From the NCBI RefSeq assembly GCF_013267595.1, contig NZ_CP054011.1:820147-884146 (forward strand): a DNA stretch of 64,000 nt, written 5' to 3'. Source of the stretch: Prevotella melaninogenica. Lineage in GTDB: Bacteria; Bacteroidota; Bacteroidia; Bacteroidales; Bacteroidaceae. A program made the position numbers and the translations under genes. Under the pieces are notes generated by a model that saw nothing but the letters and a program-made list of their open reading frames with translations, made no database searches and was not told the origin of the DNA. Positions 27,128 to 34,212 of the stretch are shown piece after piece (position 1 is the first letter of the stretch; every line of letters begins with the position of its first letter).

Positions 27128-28633
27128 ATGGAGAATAACCTTTTTAAGCATTCAGCAAATAGACTGGAAGCACACTTGGGCAAAGACTCACATGAATTTA
27201 CAAAAGATGATATCAAGCAAGTTGTCAGTGACTTGAACATCAGAATGGTAAACTTCATGTATCCTGCTGGTGACGGACGATTGAAAACACTAAACTTCAT
27301 GCTTCACACACCCGACTACTTGGAGACAATACTTACAAGTGGCGAGCGCGTTGATGGTTCTTCACTCTTCAACTTTATTGCAGCTGGTAGTAGTGACCTC
27401 TATGTAATGCCACGCTTCTCTACAGCGTTCATCGATCCTTTCTCAGAGATTCCAACACTTTGCATGCTCTGTTCTTTCTTCGATCGAGATGGTAATCCAT
27501 TAGCTTCATCTCCAGAATATACACTCCGCAAGGCTATGAATGCCTTTAAGAAAGTAACTGGTATGGAGTTCCATGCTATGGGTGAGTTAGAATACTACGT
27601 TATCCGAGAGGATGAAGGTGTATTCCCTGCTGACGACCAACATGGTTATCACGAGAGTTCTCCTTTCTCAAAAGGCAATGACTTCCGTATGCGTTCTATG
27701 CAGTTGATTGCTGAATGTGGCGGTAAGATTAAGTATGGACATTCTGAGGTAGGTAATTTCATTGAGAATGGACGCTGCTACGAACAGAATGAGATTGAGT
27801 TCTTGCCTGTTCCAGCAAACGAATGTGCTGAACAGTTACTCATTGCTAAATGGGTGATTCGTAGCTTAGGTTACGAAGAAGGACTTGATATTACCTTCGC
27901 TCCAAAGATTACTGTGGGTAAGGCTGGTTCTGGTATGCATATTCACATGCGTATAATGAAGGACGGAAAGAACATGATGCTCGAAGGAGGAAAACTTTCT
28001 AAGGATGCTCGTCGTGCTATTGCTGGTATGATGGACTTAGCTGAGAGTATCACAGCCTTTGGCAATAAGAACCCAACATCATACTTCCGTCTCGTTCCAC
28101 ATCAGGAAGCGCCTACAAATGTATGCTGGGGTATGAGTAACCGTTCTGTGCTTGTTCGTGTACCATTAGGTTGGACCTCTGGCGAGGATATGTGCCACAA
28201 AGCTAATAATATAGAACCACTTACAGCGCGTGACTACTCTATCAAGCAGACTGTTGAGATGCGTTCTCCAGATGCTTCAGCTGATATCTATCAGCTTTTA
28301 GCAGGTCTTTGTGTGGCTTGTCGTCATGGTTTTGAGATGGCAAACGCTGAGGCAGAAGCAGAGAGAACCTTTGCAGACGGTGATATCCATGACCCAAAGA
28401 ATGCAGAACGCTATGCTACCTTGGCTCAGTTGCCTGATAGCTGCGCTGCTTCGGCAGACTGCTTGGAACGTCAGCGTAAGGTTTATGAAGAGTATGATGT
28501 GTTCTCTCCTGCAATGATTGATGGTATTATCAAACAGCTTCGCTCATACAATGACCGTACACTACGTCAAGAAATAGAAGGCAAGGAGATGATGATGGAG
28601 AAACTTGTTCGCCAATACTTCCACTGCGGATAA
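27128..28633 (+). CDS. glnA: Glutamine synthetase, type I-like
   Basis: The 501-residue protein joins an N-terminal beta-Grasp domain (about residues 25-130, with DGSSLFNF) to the catalytic domain with metal and ATP binding motifs: MGELEYYV, the NEIEF glutamate, AGSGMHIHM, and PTSYFRLVPHQEAP with NRS. The order is that of GSI-type enzymes, slightly longer than the 470-residue norm. It makes glutamine from glutamate and ammonium with ATP. The classic adenylylation-loop tyrosine is not obvious, so control may differ from enterobacteria. Single gene with promoter and terminator. Confidence 0.93.
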   Translation: MENNLFKHSANRLEAHLGKDSHEFTKDDIKQVVSDLNIRMVNFMYPAGDGRLKTLNFMLHTPDYLETILTSGERVDGSSLFNFIAAGSSDLYVMPRFSTAFIDPFSEIPTLCMLCSFFDRDGNPLASSPEYTLRKAMNAFKKVTGMEFHAMGELEYYVIREDEGVFPADDQHGYHESSPFSKGNDFRMRSMQLIAECGGKIKYGHSEVGNFIENGRCYEQNEIEFLPVPANECAEQLLIAKWVIRSLGYEEGLDITFAPKITVGKAGSGMHIHMRIMKDGKNMMLEGGKLSKDARRAIAGMMDLAESITAFGNKNPTSYFRLVPHQEAPTNVCWGMSNRSVLVRVPLGWTSGEDMCHKANNIEPLTARDYSIKQTVEMRSPDASADIYQLLAGLCVACRHGFEMANAEAEAERTFADGDIHDPKNAERYATLAQLPDSCAASADCLERQRKVYEEYDVFSPAMIDGIIKQLRSYNDRTLRQEIEGKEMMMEKLVRQYFHCG

Positions 28634-28680
28634 AACAAAACATCATTCTAAAACGTGACAAATATTAGTCCAAAGATAAA

Positions 28681-28714
28681 ATCCCAGGCAACGATAAGGT
28701 TGTCTGGGATTTTT
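28681..28714 (+). terminator. Terminator after glnA
   Basis: ATCCCAGGCAAC pairs with GGTTGTCTGGGAT around GATAA, followed by TTTTT. Confidence 0.85.
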
Positions 28715-28854
28715 CAAACAGAGATGTTTTACTTAGTACCATCTTTCTATCACTTTGTTTAACATATTGTTACAAGACTATCATACAAACCTATCAGAAG
28801 AGAAATAATGGCATACACTTTGCTCCTTTTACATCTATTAAAGATTAAGAAATT

Positions 28855-29580
28855 ATGAGTTTACAAGAAATATTAGACCATAGAAGGGCTGTCAGACATT
28901 TCGATCCTAACAAACCACTCGATAGCACAGTTGTAAAGAAATGTATTGAACAAGCGACTTTAGCTCCAACAAGCTCAAACTTACAACTTTGGGAGGCTTA
29001 TCATGTTACTGATAAGAAGGTTTTGGAGAAGTTGGCACCAGCATGCTTAAACCAGTTGACAGCACGTTCTGCACAACAGATTGTTGTGTTTGTGACTCGA
29101 CAGGACCTCTATAAGAAACATGCACAGGCGACACTTGCATTTGAAAAGGAGAACATCAACAAGTATAGTCCAACAGAGAAGAAGGAAAAGCGCATAAAGA
29201 AGTTAGAACTATATTATGCAAAAGTAATGCCGTTTCTCTATTCACGTTGCTTTGGCTTGTGGGGACTTGTTCGTAAGGCTTTAGCACAAACGATTGGACT
29301 TTTCCGCCCAATCATGCGTCAAGTAAGTGAGGGTGACATGCGAGTTAGTGTACACAAGAGTTGTGCCTTGGCTGTTCAGACATTTATGTTAGCAATGAGT
29401 GAGGCTGGCTATGACACTTGTCCACTTGAAGGTTTTGATAGTCTGTTGGTAAAGAAGGCACTGAATCTACCTTACAATACAGAAATAAACATGGTTATAA
29501 CCTGTGGCATTCGTATGCCAGATGGTGTTTGGGGAGATCGTTATCGCCGTCCATTTGAGGAAACCTATCATTTGGTTTAA
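28855..29580 (+). CDS. Nitroreductase family FMN oxidoreductase
   Basis: The 241-residue protein opens with the nitroreductase signature RRAVRHFDPNKPL and continues with LAPTSSNLQLWEAY, which contacts FMN, and a late CGIRMPDGVWGDRYRRPFEE. An insertion at about residues 90-150 (KKEKRIKKLELYYAKVMPF) is basic and lengthens the protein compared with minimal 200-residue members. Such enzymes reduce nitro groups, quinones or other acceptors with NAD(P)H in the cytoplasm; the physiological substrate is unknown. Confidence 0.88.
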   Translation: MSLQEILDHRRAVRHFDPNKPLDSTVVKKCIEQATLAPTSSNLQLWEAYHVTDKKVLEKLAPACLNQLTARSAQQIVVFVTRQDLYKKHAQATLAFEKENINKYSPTEKKEKRIKKLELYYAKVMPFLYSRCFGLWGLVRKALAQTIGLFRPIMRQVSEGDMRVSVHKSCALAVQTFMLAMSEAGYDTCPLEGFDSLLVKKALNLPYNTEINMVITCGIRMPDGVWGDRYRRPFEETYHLV

Positions 29581-29684
29581 GCCCAATTTAGGTAAATAAT
29601 CCTTACTGAACAAGCAATAGGAAAAGAAGATAGAAAGTAAAAAAGAGATAAGAAAGATTTTAGTAAGGATTTTGTTCTTATCCA

Positions 29685-29716
29685 TTGTCTTATTCAAATA
29701 GAAATACGTATCTTTG
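29685..29716 (+). promoter_or_regulatory. Promoter of the UDP-sugar dehydrogenase gene
   Basis: TTG at 29685-29687 and TATCTTTG at 29709-29716 are spaced about 21 bases apart; the start codon follows 20 bases later. Confidence 0.55.
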
Positions 29717-29736
29717 CAAAGAATCTGAACAAGACA

Positions 29737-30996
29737 ATGGATAAGGATATTAAAGATTTAAAAATAGCTGTAGCCGGAACGGGCTATGTAGGTCTCAGCA
29801 TTGCAACACTGCTGAGTCAACACCATCATGTAACGGCTGTTGACGTAGTAAAAGAAAAGGTTGACCTCATAAACAACAGACGTTCGCCTATTCAAGATGA
29901 TTATATTGAACAGTATTTGGCAGAGAAGGATTTAGATCTTACTGCCACATTGGATGCAGAGACTGCTTATAGGGATGCGGACTTTGTAGTCATCGCTACG
30001 CCAACTAATTATGATCCTGTGAAGAACTACTTTGACACACGACGTGTTGAGGAAGTTATAGAAATCGTAATGAAGGCGAATCCTGATGCTATCATGATTG
30101 TTAAGTCTACGATTCCAGTTGGTTACACTGAGCATATTAGAGCAAAATACAAGTGTAATAACATTCTCTTTGCTCCAGAATTCCTACGTGAAAGCAAGGC
30201 GCTTTATGACAATCTTTATCCAAGTCGCATTATCATTGGTCGTCCTGAAGGTGACGAACGCTTGGAACAAGCAGCGCAGCTATTTGCCCAATTACTACAA
30301 GAAGGAGCAATAAAGGAGAATATCCCTACACTATTTATGGGATTAACAGAGGCAGAAGCGGTGAAACTCTTTGCTAATACTTACCTTGCACTACGCGTAA
30401 GTTACTTCAATGAGTTAGACACCTACGCTGAGGTAAAAGGTCTTGATACATCTAACATCATTCAAGGTGTATGTCTTGACCCACGTATTGGCTCCTTCTA
30501 CAACAATCCTTCTTTCGGTTATGGTGGCTATTGTCTGCCTAAGGACACTAAGCAACTGCTTGCTAACTATGCCGATGTACCTGAGAATCTTATCCAGGCT
30601 ATCGTTGAGAGTAACCGTACACGCAAGGATTTTATAGCCGACCAAGTGTTGCATAAAGCTGGATATTACGACTATTACGACCGTGGTGACTATAGCCCAG
30701 AAGATGAGAAAGAGTGCGTCATTGGTGTCTATCGACTTACTATGAAATCTAATAGTGATAACTTCCGCCAAAGTTCAATTCAAGGAGTAATGAAGCGTAT
30801 TAAGGCAAAGGGTGCGCAAGTCATCATCTATGAGCCTACACTTGAAGACGGGGCGACCTTCTTCGGCAGTCTTGTTGTCAATAATCTTGAAGATTTCAAA
30901 CAGCGTTGTCATGCCATTATCGCCAACAGATACGATAAATGCCTTGATGATGTAAAGGAAAAAGTGTACACAAGAGATATATTTAGAAGGGATTAA
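29737..30996 (+). CDS. ugd: UDP-glucose 6-dehydrogenase
   Basis: The 419-residue protein has an N-terminal Rossmann fold ([17 protein letters not shown]), the middle dehydrogenase domain ([29 protein letters not shown]) and the catalytic cysteine in [14 protein letters not shown] (about residue 265). It oxidises UDP-glucose twice with NAD to UDP-glucuronate, a precursor of capsule, LPS or exopolysaccharide. Length and sequence fit the shorter, Klebsiella-like group. No polysaccharide genes adjoin. A family D repeat begins only 5 bases after the stop. Confidence 0.92.
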   Translation: MDKDIKDLKIAVAGTGYVGLSIATLLSQHHHVTAVDVVKEKVDLINNRRSPIQDDYIEQYLAEKDLDLTATLDAETAYRDADFVVIATPTNYDPVKNYFDTRRVEEVIEIVMKANPDAIMIVKSTIPVGYTEHIRAKYKCNNILFAPEFLRESKALYDNLYPSRIIIGRPEGDERLEQAAQLFAQLLQEGAIKENIPTLFMGLTEAEAVKLFANTYLALRVSYFNELDTYAEVKGLDTSNIIQGVCLDPRIGSFYNNPSFGYGGYCLPKDTKQLLANYADVPENLIQAIVESNRTRKDFIADQVLHKAGYYDYYDRGDYSPEDEKECVIGVYRLTMKSNSDNFRQSSIQGVMKRIKAKGAQVIIYEPTLEDGATFFGSLVVNNLEDFKQRCHAIIANRYDKCLDDVKEKVYTRDIFRRD

Positions 30997-31000
30997 TATA

Positions 31001-31199
31001 ATCCCAAATGCGGTCATTAGACCACAAAAGTATAGCTCTTATTACTATAGTTTTGTTTCCTAACATCTTTTATTTCCTTATCGGCATCTTGTCTGTCTTT
31101 GTAACTTGGCGTAGCCCGCTACGCCTGTGTTCCAAAGCCAAACAATCTACTCGATAATAAAACAAAATATGTTTAGGCTCTAATGACGGATTTGGGATA
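31001..31199. mobile_element. MITE-like element with CCCAAATCGGTCATTAGA ends (family D)
   Basis: The left end ATCCCAAATGCGGTCATTAG and the right end, read in reverse, ATCCCAAATCCGTCATTAG, form 20-bp inverted repeats 199 bases apart. Inside is a strong hairpin GGCGTAGC/GCTACGCC at about 31109-31125. It has no gene. Other copies or remnants lie at 25801, 32803, 48309 and 56795. Confidence 0.7.
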
Positions 31200-31238
31200 A
31201 TCCCATTCTCCCCCCTCAGCCAATGTATTCATACTCAT

Positions 31239-31282
31239 CACTCATGGTGCTAACAGTAAACACCATGAGTGCTAATGATATA
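31239..31282. repeat. 22-bp tandem array, GTGCTAA family (2 units)
   Basis: Two 22-base units (31239-31260 and 31261-31282) share GTGCTAA and CAC at fixed offsets. CACTCATGGTG in the first is also the reverse complement of CACCATGAGTG in the second, so the array has dyad symmetry as well as direct repetition. Confidence 0.7.
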
Positions 31283-31549
31283 CACCTTCCGAAAAGTAGA
31301 TAGGAAGACCTTTACCCATTTGTTAGTAAATGAGACTTACACCACCAAGAGAGAGTATTTATTACTTGGTTATATTGAGAAATACCCCTCCCAAGTAAAC
31401 ACAAAATTACCTATATAAAAGAGAGTCCTCAGCGAATTATATACTAACAAAATACTGTTAATATTAGCCTTCGTCCTTTCATTTAGAATCTTCTATTGCC
31501 CTCTATAAACAAAACATCACTATATCAACTTTTAGGTAAAACTATTTTT

Positions 31550-31630
31550 CCTGTCATATCTGTCACATCTTATATACTCATAACCCTTTTATCGTCAATA
31601 AAATACGGCAAATGTTAAAAGTGACAGCAA
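31550..31630 (+). repeat. Dispersed repeat family B
   Basis: CCTGTCATATCTGTCACATC on the left and ATGTTAAAAGTGACAGCAA on the right, about 81 bases overall. Same orientation as the copy at 4303. Confidence 0.7.
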
Positions 31631-31772
31631 CGTACATTTAAACTAAATATGGTGTTATTCACATATAAACATCTCAAAATAACAAGATATTGATATAATG
31701 ATAAAAAGCAGATACAAATAATTTCACTAAGAATGTATTTTCTTGAAGGAATAAAACATTTTATAAGAAAAA

Positions 31773-32043
31773 TTATCTATCTTTGTATCCGAATTCCAGT
31801 GTACCTATATAAAAGTGTGCACTATAAAGAGTTCTATCTTTTAAAAGAGCGTTTGAAATCATCTTCTGCACGTAATCTGGACAATTACATTCACCGAGGA
31901 TGGCGGCAATACGCTCATGCTTGGGATTATTGTACCCTTTTCCAAAGGGAATGATATACCTCAATGCGTGGGCTATTGTTTGTTATTCGGTGAAAAGCAG
32001 TCCAGAGCTTCGTGTAGAATAACATTCAATAGTTCCCACGCTT
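31773..32043 (-). pseudogene. Degraded unidentified gene
   Basis: On the minus strand two frames read as ordinary protein: IEKAWELLNVILHEALDCF up to a stop, then, shifted, RYIIPFGKGYNNPKHERI followed by AAILGECNCPDYVQKMISNA and a stop at 31773. The pieces adjoin near 31972, so a frameshift in a former gene is likely. No start codon is visible upstream. The family was not recognised. A plus-strand TATCTTTG at 31778 overlaps its end and could drive the next gene with a long leader. Confidence 0.4.
31778..31785 (+). promoter_or_regulatory. Possible -7 element with a long leader to the gene at 32109
   Basis: TATCTTTG matches TAnnTTTG. It would give a leader of roughly 320 bases containing a CCCTTTTCC/AAAGGG hairpin at about 31931-31949; a nearer promoter was not found. 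Confidence 0.3.
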
Positions 32044-32108
32044 TTTCTATTTACTTAATTAATAAACCGCTTACTTTTGGGAATCAAGTTTGCATAAAAC
32101 AAAAAACT

Positions 32109-32603
32109 ATGAGAAAGTTTTTATTTACGCTCGTTATGAGCTTAGTGTATGTATCTGTCTTTGCACAGAAAGAAGTTCAGTTAAAAGCTGGAACAATTAT
32201 CCCATTAAGAGCAACTAACACAGTAGCTGCTGCTGATGTAAAAGCTGGAGACAAAGTATTGTTTACAGTAGCTCGCGACATCAACATCGATGGTGTAACT
32301 GCTATCCCTTACGGAACCTCTGTTTCAGGTATAATCACATTAGCAAAGAGGTCTTCGTGGTGGGGTACCAAAGGAAGATTAAGCTTTAATGTTACAGAAA
32401 TGGTTATGCCAAATGGTACTGTTATACCACTACAAAATGGCATGGTGCAGATTCAAGGTAAAAATAGAACTGCCTTGTCTGTCGTTTTATTTGCCCTTGT
32501 TGTATGGCCAGCTTGTTTTATTTGCGGATCAAAAGCAGAAATGCAAGCTGGATATGAAATACAAGTAAATGTTGCTGCAAATACAGCATTAAAGGTAGAA
32601 TAA
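32109..32603 (+). CDS. Secreted protein of unknown function
   Basis: From the ATG at 32109 the protein has 164 residues with a clean signal peptide (MRKFLFTLVMSLVYVSVFAQ). The mature part is rich in beta strands (VQLKAGTIIPLRATNTV, AGDKVLFTVARDINIDG, VSGIITLAKRSSWWGTKG) and has a late hydrophobic segment ALSVVLFALVVWPACFICG that may be a membrane helix. The strand pattern resembles TrbI/secretin-like or SH3-like beta domains but no family is claimed. The longer open frame to 31917 has no coding character before the signal peptide. A family C element follows 16 bases after the stop. Confidence 0.7.
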   Translation: MRKFLFTLVMSLVYVSVFAQKEVQLKAGTIIPLRATNTVAAADVKAGDKVLFTVARDINIDGVTAIPYGTSVSGIITLAKRSSWWGTKGRLSFNVTEMVMPNGTVIPLQNGMVQIQGKNRTALSVVLFALVVWPACFICGSKAEMQAGYEIQVNVAANTALKVE

Positions 32604-32619
32604 TAAAATAGCATAAAAA

Positions 32620-32793
32620 AGGGTGTGTCAAAATATAAATTTACAGTTTGACAAGCTTTAGAACTATTAGCAGGATTCTCCGAAAAGAAAAGACTATTTC
32701 TTTACTATAAAACGACTATTGAAATGATCTTTTTTGATTGGTTTATTTCAAATTATAATATTACCGAAAGATATTTGTATTTTTACACACCTA
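32620..32793 (+). mobile_element. MITE-like inverted-repeat element (family C), diverged copy
   Basis: Ends AGGGTGTGTCAAAA and TTTTTACACACCT, 174 bases apart; interior aligns with the element at 12456-12635 (AAAAGAAAAGAC.ATT.TTTACT, then GAAATG.TCTTTTT) with many substitutions. Convergent genes flank it. Confidence 0.7.
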
Positions 32794-32802
32794 CTTTTAT
32801 TT

Positions 32803-33051
32803 AACCCAAATCGATCATTAGACGATAATATTCATCATTTCTACTTTGCATATTGTTTCTTAACTTCTTTCATTTATTTGTCAATCAAATTAGACAGTCT
32901 TAGTCACTAATAAACGACATGAGTTTAAAGTTACTATCACTACTATCATCCTAACATAAACACTTTATAATATGCATATTACGAGAAATATTAAAAGTGA
33001 CAGCAACTGAAAACAAAATCTGTTTAGCTTCTAATGACCAATCTGAGTTTT
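32803..33051. mobile_element. Family D element with a nested family B repeat
   Basis: Left end AACCCAAATCGATCATTAGAC and right end TTCTAATGACCAATCTGAGTTT are imperfect inverted repeats, 249 bases apart. The right part contains AAAACAAAATCTGTTTAG, also present at the right end of the 31001 element. The family B repeat at 32930-33007 lies inside it, so one element may have inserted into another or they may move together. Confidence 0.6.
32930..33007 (+). repeat. Dispersed repeat family B inside a family D element
   Basis: TTACTATCACTACTATCATC on the left is diverged; ATATTAAAAGTGACAGCAA on the right is the conserved end. Confidence 0.6.
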
Positions 33052-33085
33052 ATGTTTCAGCAAGTAAGAACCGTATAAAAGATAA

Positions 33086-33112
33086 AAAGGCTTGTCTCCC
33101 GACAAGCCTATT
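33086..33112 (-). terminator. Terminator after the DUF2023/flavodoxin pair
   Basis: AGGCTTGTC (33088-33096) pairs with GACAAGCCT (33101-33109) around TCCC; on the minus strand it is followed by TTTTTATC. Confidence 0.85.
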
Positions 33113-33177
33113 TATAATACAAAAACATTATGAAATAATTTATTTCGCGAACAAGATTATCATTTAATAATTCTGGC

Positions 33178-33540
33178 TTATGTCGCACATTTACAAGTGC
33201 GGCACTTGCGTTCACAGTACCGCTCGCACTGTACGCGAATGTCATATCCCAACATTGCACCGAGAATAAAATCCTCTTCTGGCGTTAGTTGGTTAAGAGG
33301 TTTGGTAATCATCAGCCGGATGGCATCAAGACACTCCTGACGACCAAAGAACAGGTTCATACGGTCACGACCCACCGGCTGGATGATATATGGGATATTC
33401 TGATGCTCGAGACGGAGCGTAGCGAATGACTCATACTTCTTATTACAAGTATACAAGACCATCTGTCGAACACCCTTCTTGTACTCATAGATGTGATTCA
33501 TCAACACCTTCATGTCGGCGGTCATCATATCTGTCATCAT
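33178..33540 (-). CDS. DUF2023 family protein, flavodoxin partner
   Basis: The 120-residue protein (or 111 if translation starts at MKVLMNHIYEYKKG) matches DUF2023. It contains HIYEYKKGVRQMVLYTC and LTPEEDFILGAMLGYDI and ends with a cysteine cluster CERYCERKCRTCKC that could bind metal or an iron-sulfur centre. In Bacteroidetes this family is found beside flavodoxin, as here (53-base gap), which suggests a role in electron transfer or flavodoxin maturation; the exact role is unknown. Confidence 0.85.
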   Translation of the reverse strand: MMTDMMTADMKVLMNHIYEYKKGVRQMVLYTCNKKYESFATLRLEHQNIPYIIQPVGRDRMNLFFGRQECLDAIRLMITKPLNQLTPEEDFILGAMLGYDIRVQCERYCERKCRTCKCAT

Positions 33541-33593
33541 AGTTATCCCTTCGTGTGAATAGTTATAATGTAAGCACTAAGTTTCAATTTACC

Positions 33594-34082
33594 TTACAAT
33601 GCTGGCTTGATAGCCTCCAACCATGCATCAATACGGCTTTCAGTCTGATCCTCTTCGTTTACATCATCCAAAGCAAGACCTACGAACTTACCATCAACAA
33701 CAGCCTCGCTGTCATCAAAAGTATAGCCATCTGTTGATACACCAGGGAGAATATTTGCACCCTGTGCTGCATCATAAATCTCCTTCATTGCACTACAGAA
33801 AGTATCTGAATAGCTCTCGCTATCACCGCAACCGAAGATTGCAACAGTCTTACCAGAGAGGTCAGCACCCTTCAGTACGTTAATACCATCATACCAATCA
33901 TCCTGCAACTCACCTGCGCCCCATGTTGAAGAGCCAAGGATAAGGTTGTCATTCTCTGCTACAACTTCTGCAGAGAAATCTGATACGTTAATAGCTTCAA
34001 CGCCGAGCTTCTCAGCGATGGTATTTGCAATGCTTTCGCATGTACCGGTTGATGAACCGTAAACAACAATAGTCTTCTTCAT
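33594..34082 (-). CDS. fldA: Flavodoxin
   Basis: The 162-residue protein has the FMN phosphate loop GSSTGTCES at residues 9-17, the 50s loop with SSTWGAGELQDDW (tryptophan stacking on the flavin) and the 90s loop GCGDSESYSDTFC. Length is typical of long-chain flavodoxins. It shuttles single electrons in place of ferredoxin and may serve the 2-oxoacid oxidoreductase encoded at the right end of this window. It leads the operon with the DUF2023 gene; -7 box at 34129-34136. Confidence 0.96.
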   Translation of the reverse strand: MKKTIVVYGSSTGTCESIANTIAEKLGVEAINVSDFSAEVVAENDNLILGSSTWGAGELQDDWYDGINVLKGADLSGKTVAIFGCGDSESYSDTFCSAMKEIYDAAQGANILPGVSTDGYTFDDSEAVVDGKFVGLALDDVNEEDQTESRIDAWLEAIKPAL

Positions 34083-34128
34083 ATTTTGTTACTGATTTAA
34101 TTTCTGATTTTATTAATCTTTACGGTTG

Positions 34129-34136
34129 CAAAGATA
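34129..34136 (-). promoter_or_regulatory. -7 element of the flavodoxin operon
   Basis: CAAAGATA reads TATCTTTG on the coding strand, 47 bases before the start. Confidence 0.6.
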
Positions 34137-34212
34137 CAATGAAAAACTATTACCTGCAATACCTAAAAATGATGGTTTGTGCAAAATACCTACTTTTAGT
34201 GAGTACTTTCTT

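Noticed and set aside
31733..31954. 73-residue plus-strand frame
   Set aside because: It overlaps the better-looking minus-strand remnant and has no recognised domain; part of a decayed region.
31917..32108. N-terminal extension of the secreted protein at 32109
   Set aside because: The signal peptide begins at 32109 and the upstream part is antisense to the gene remnant.
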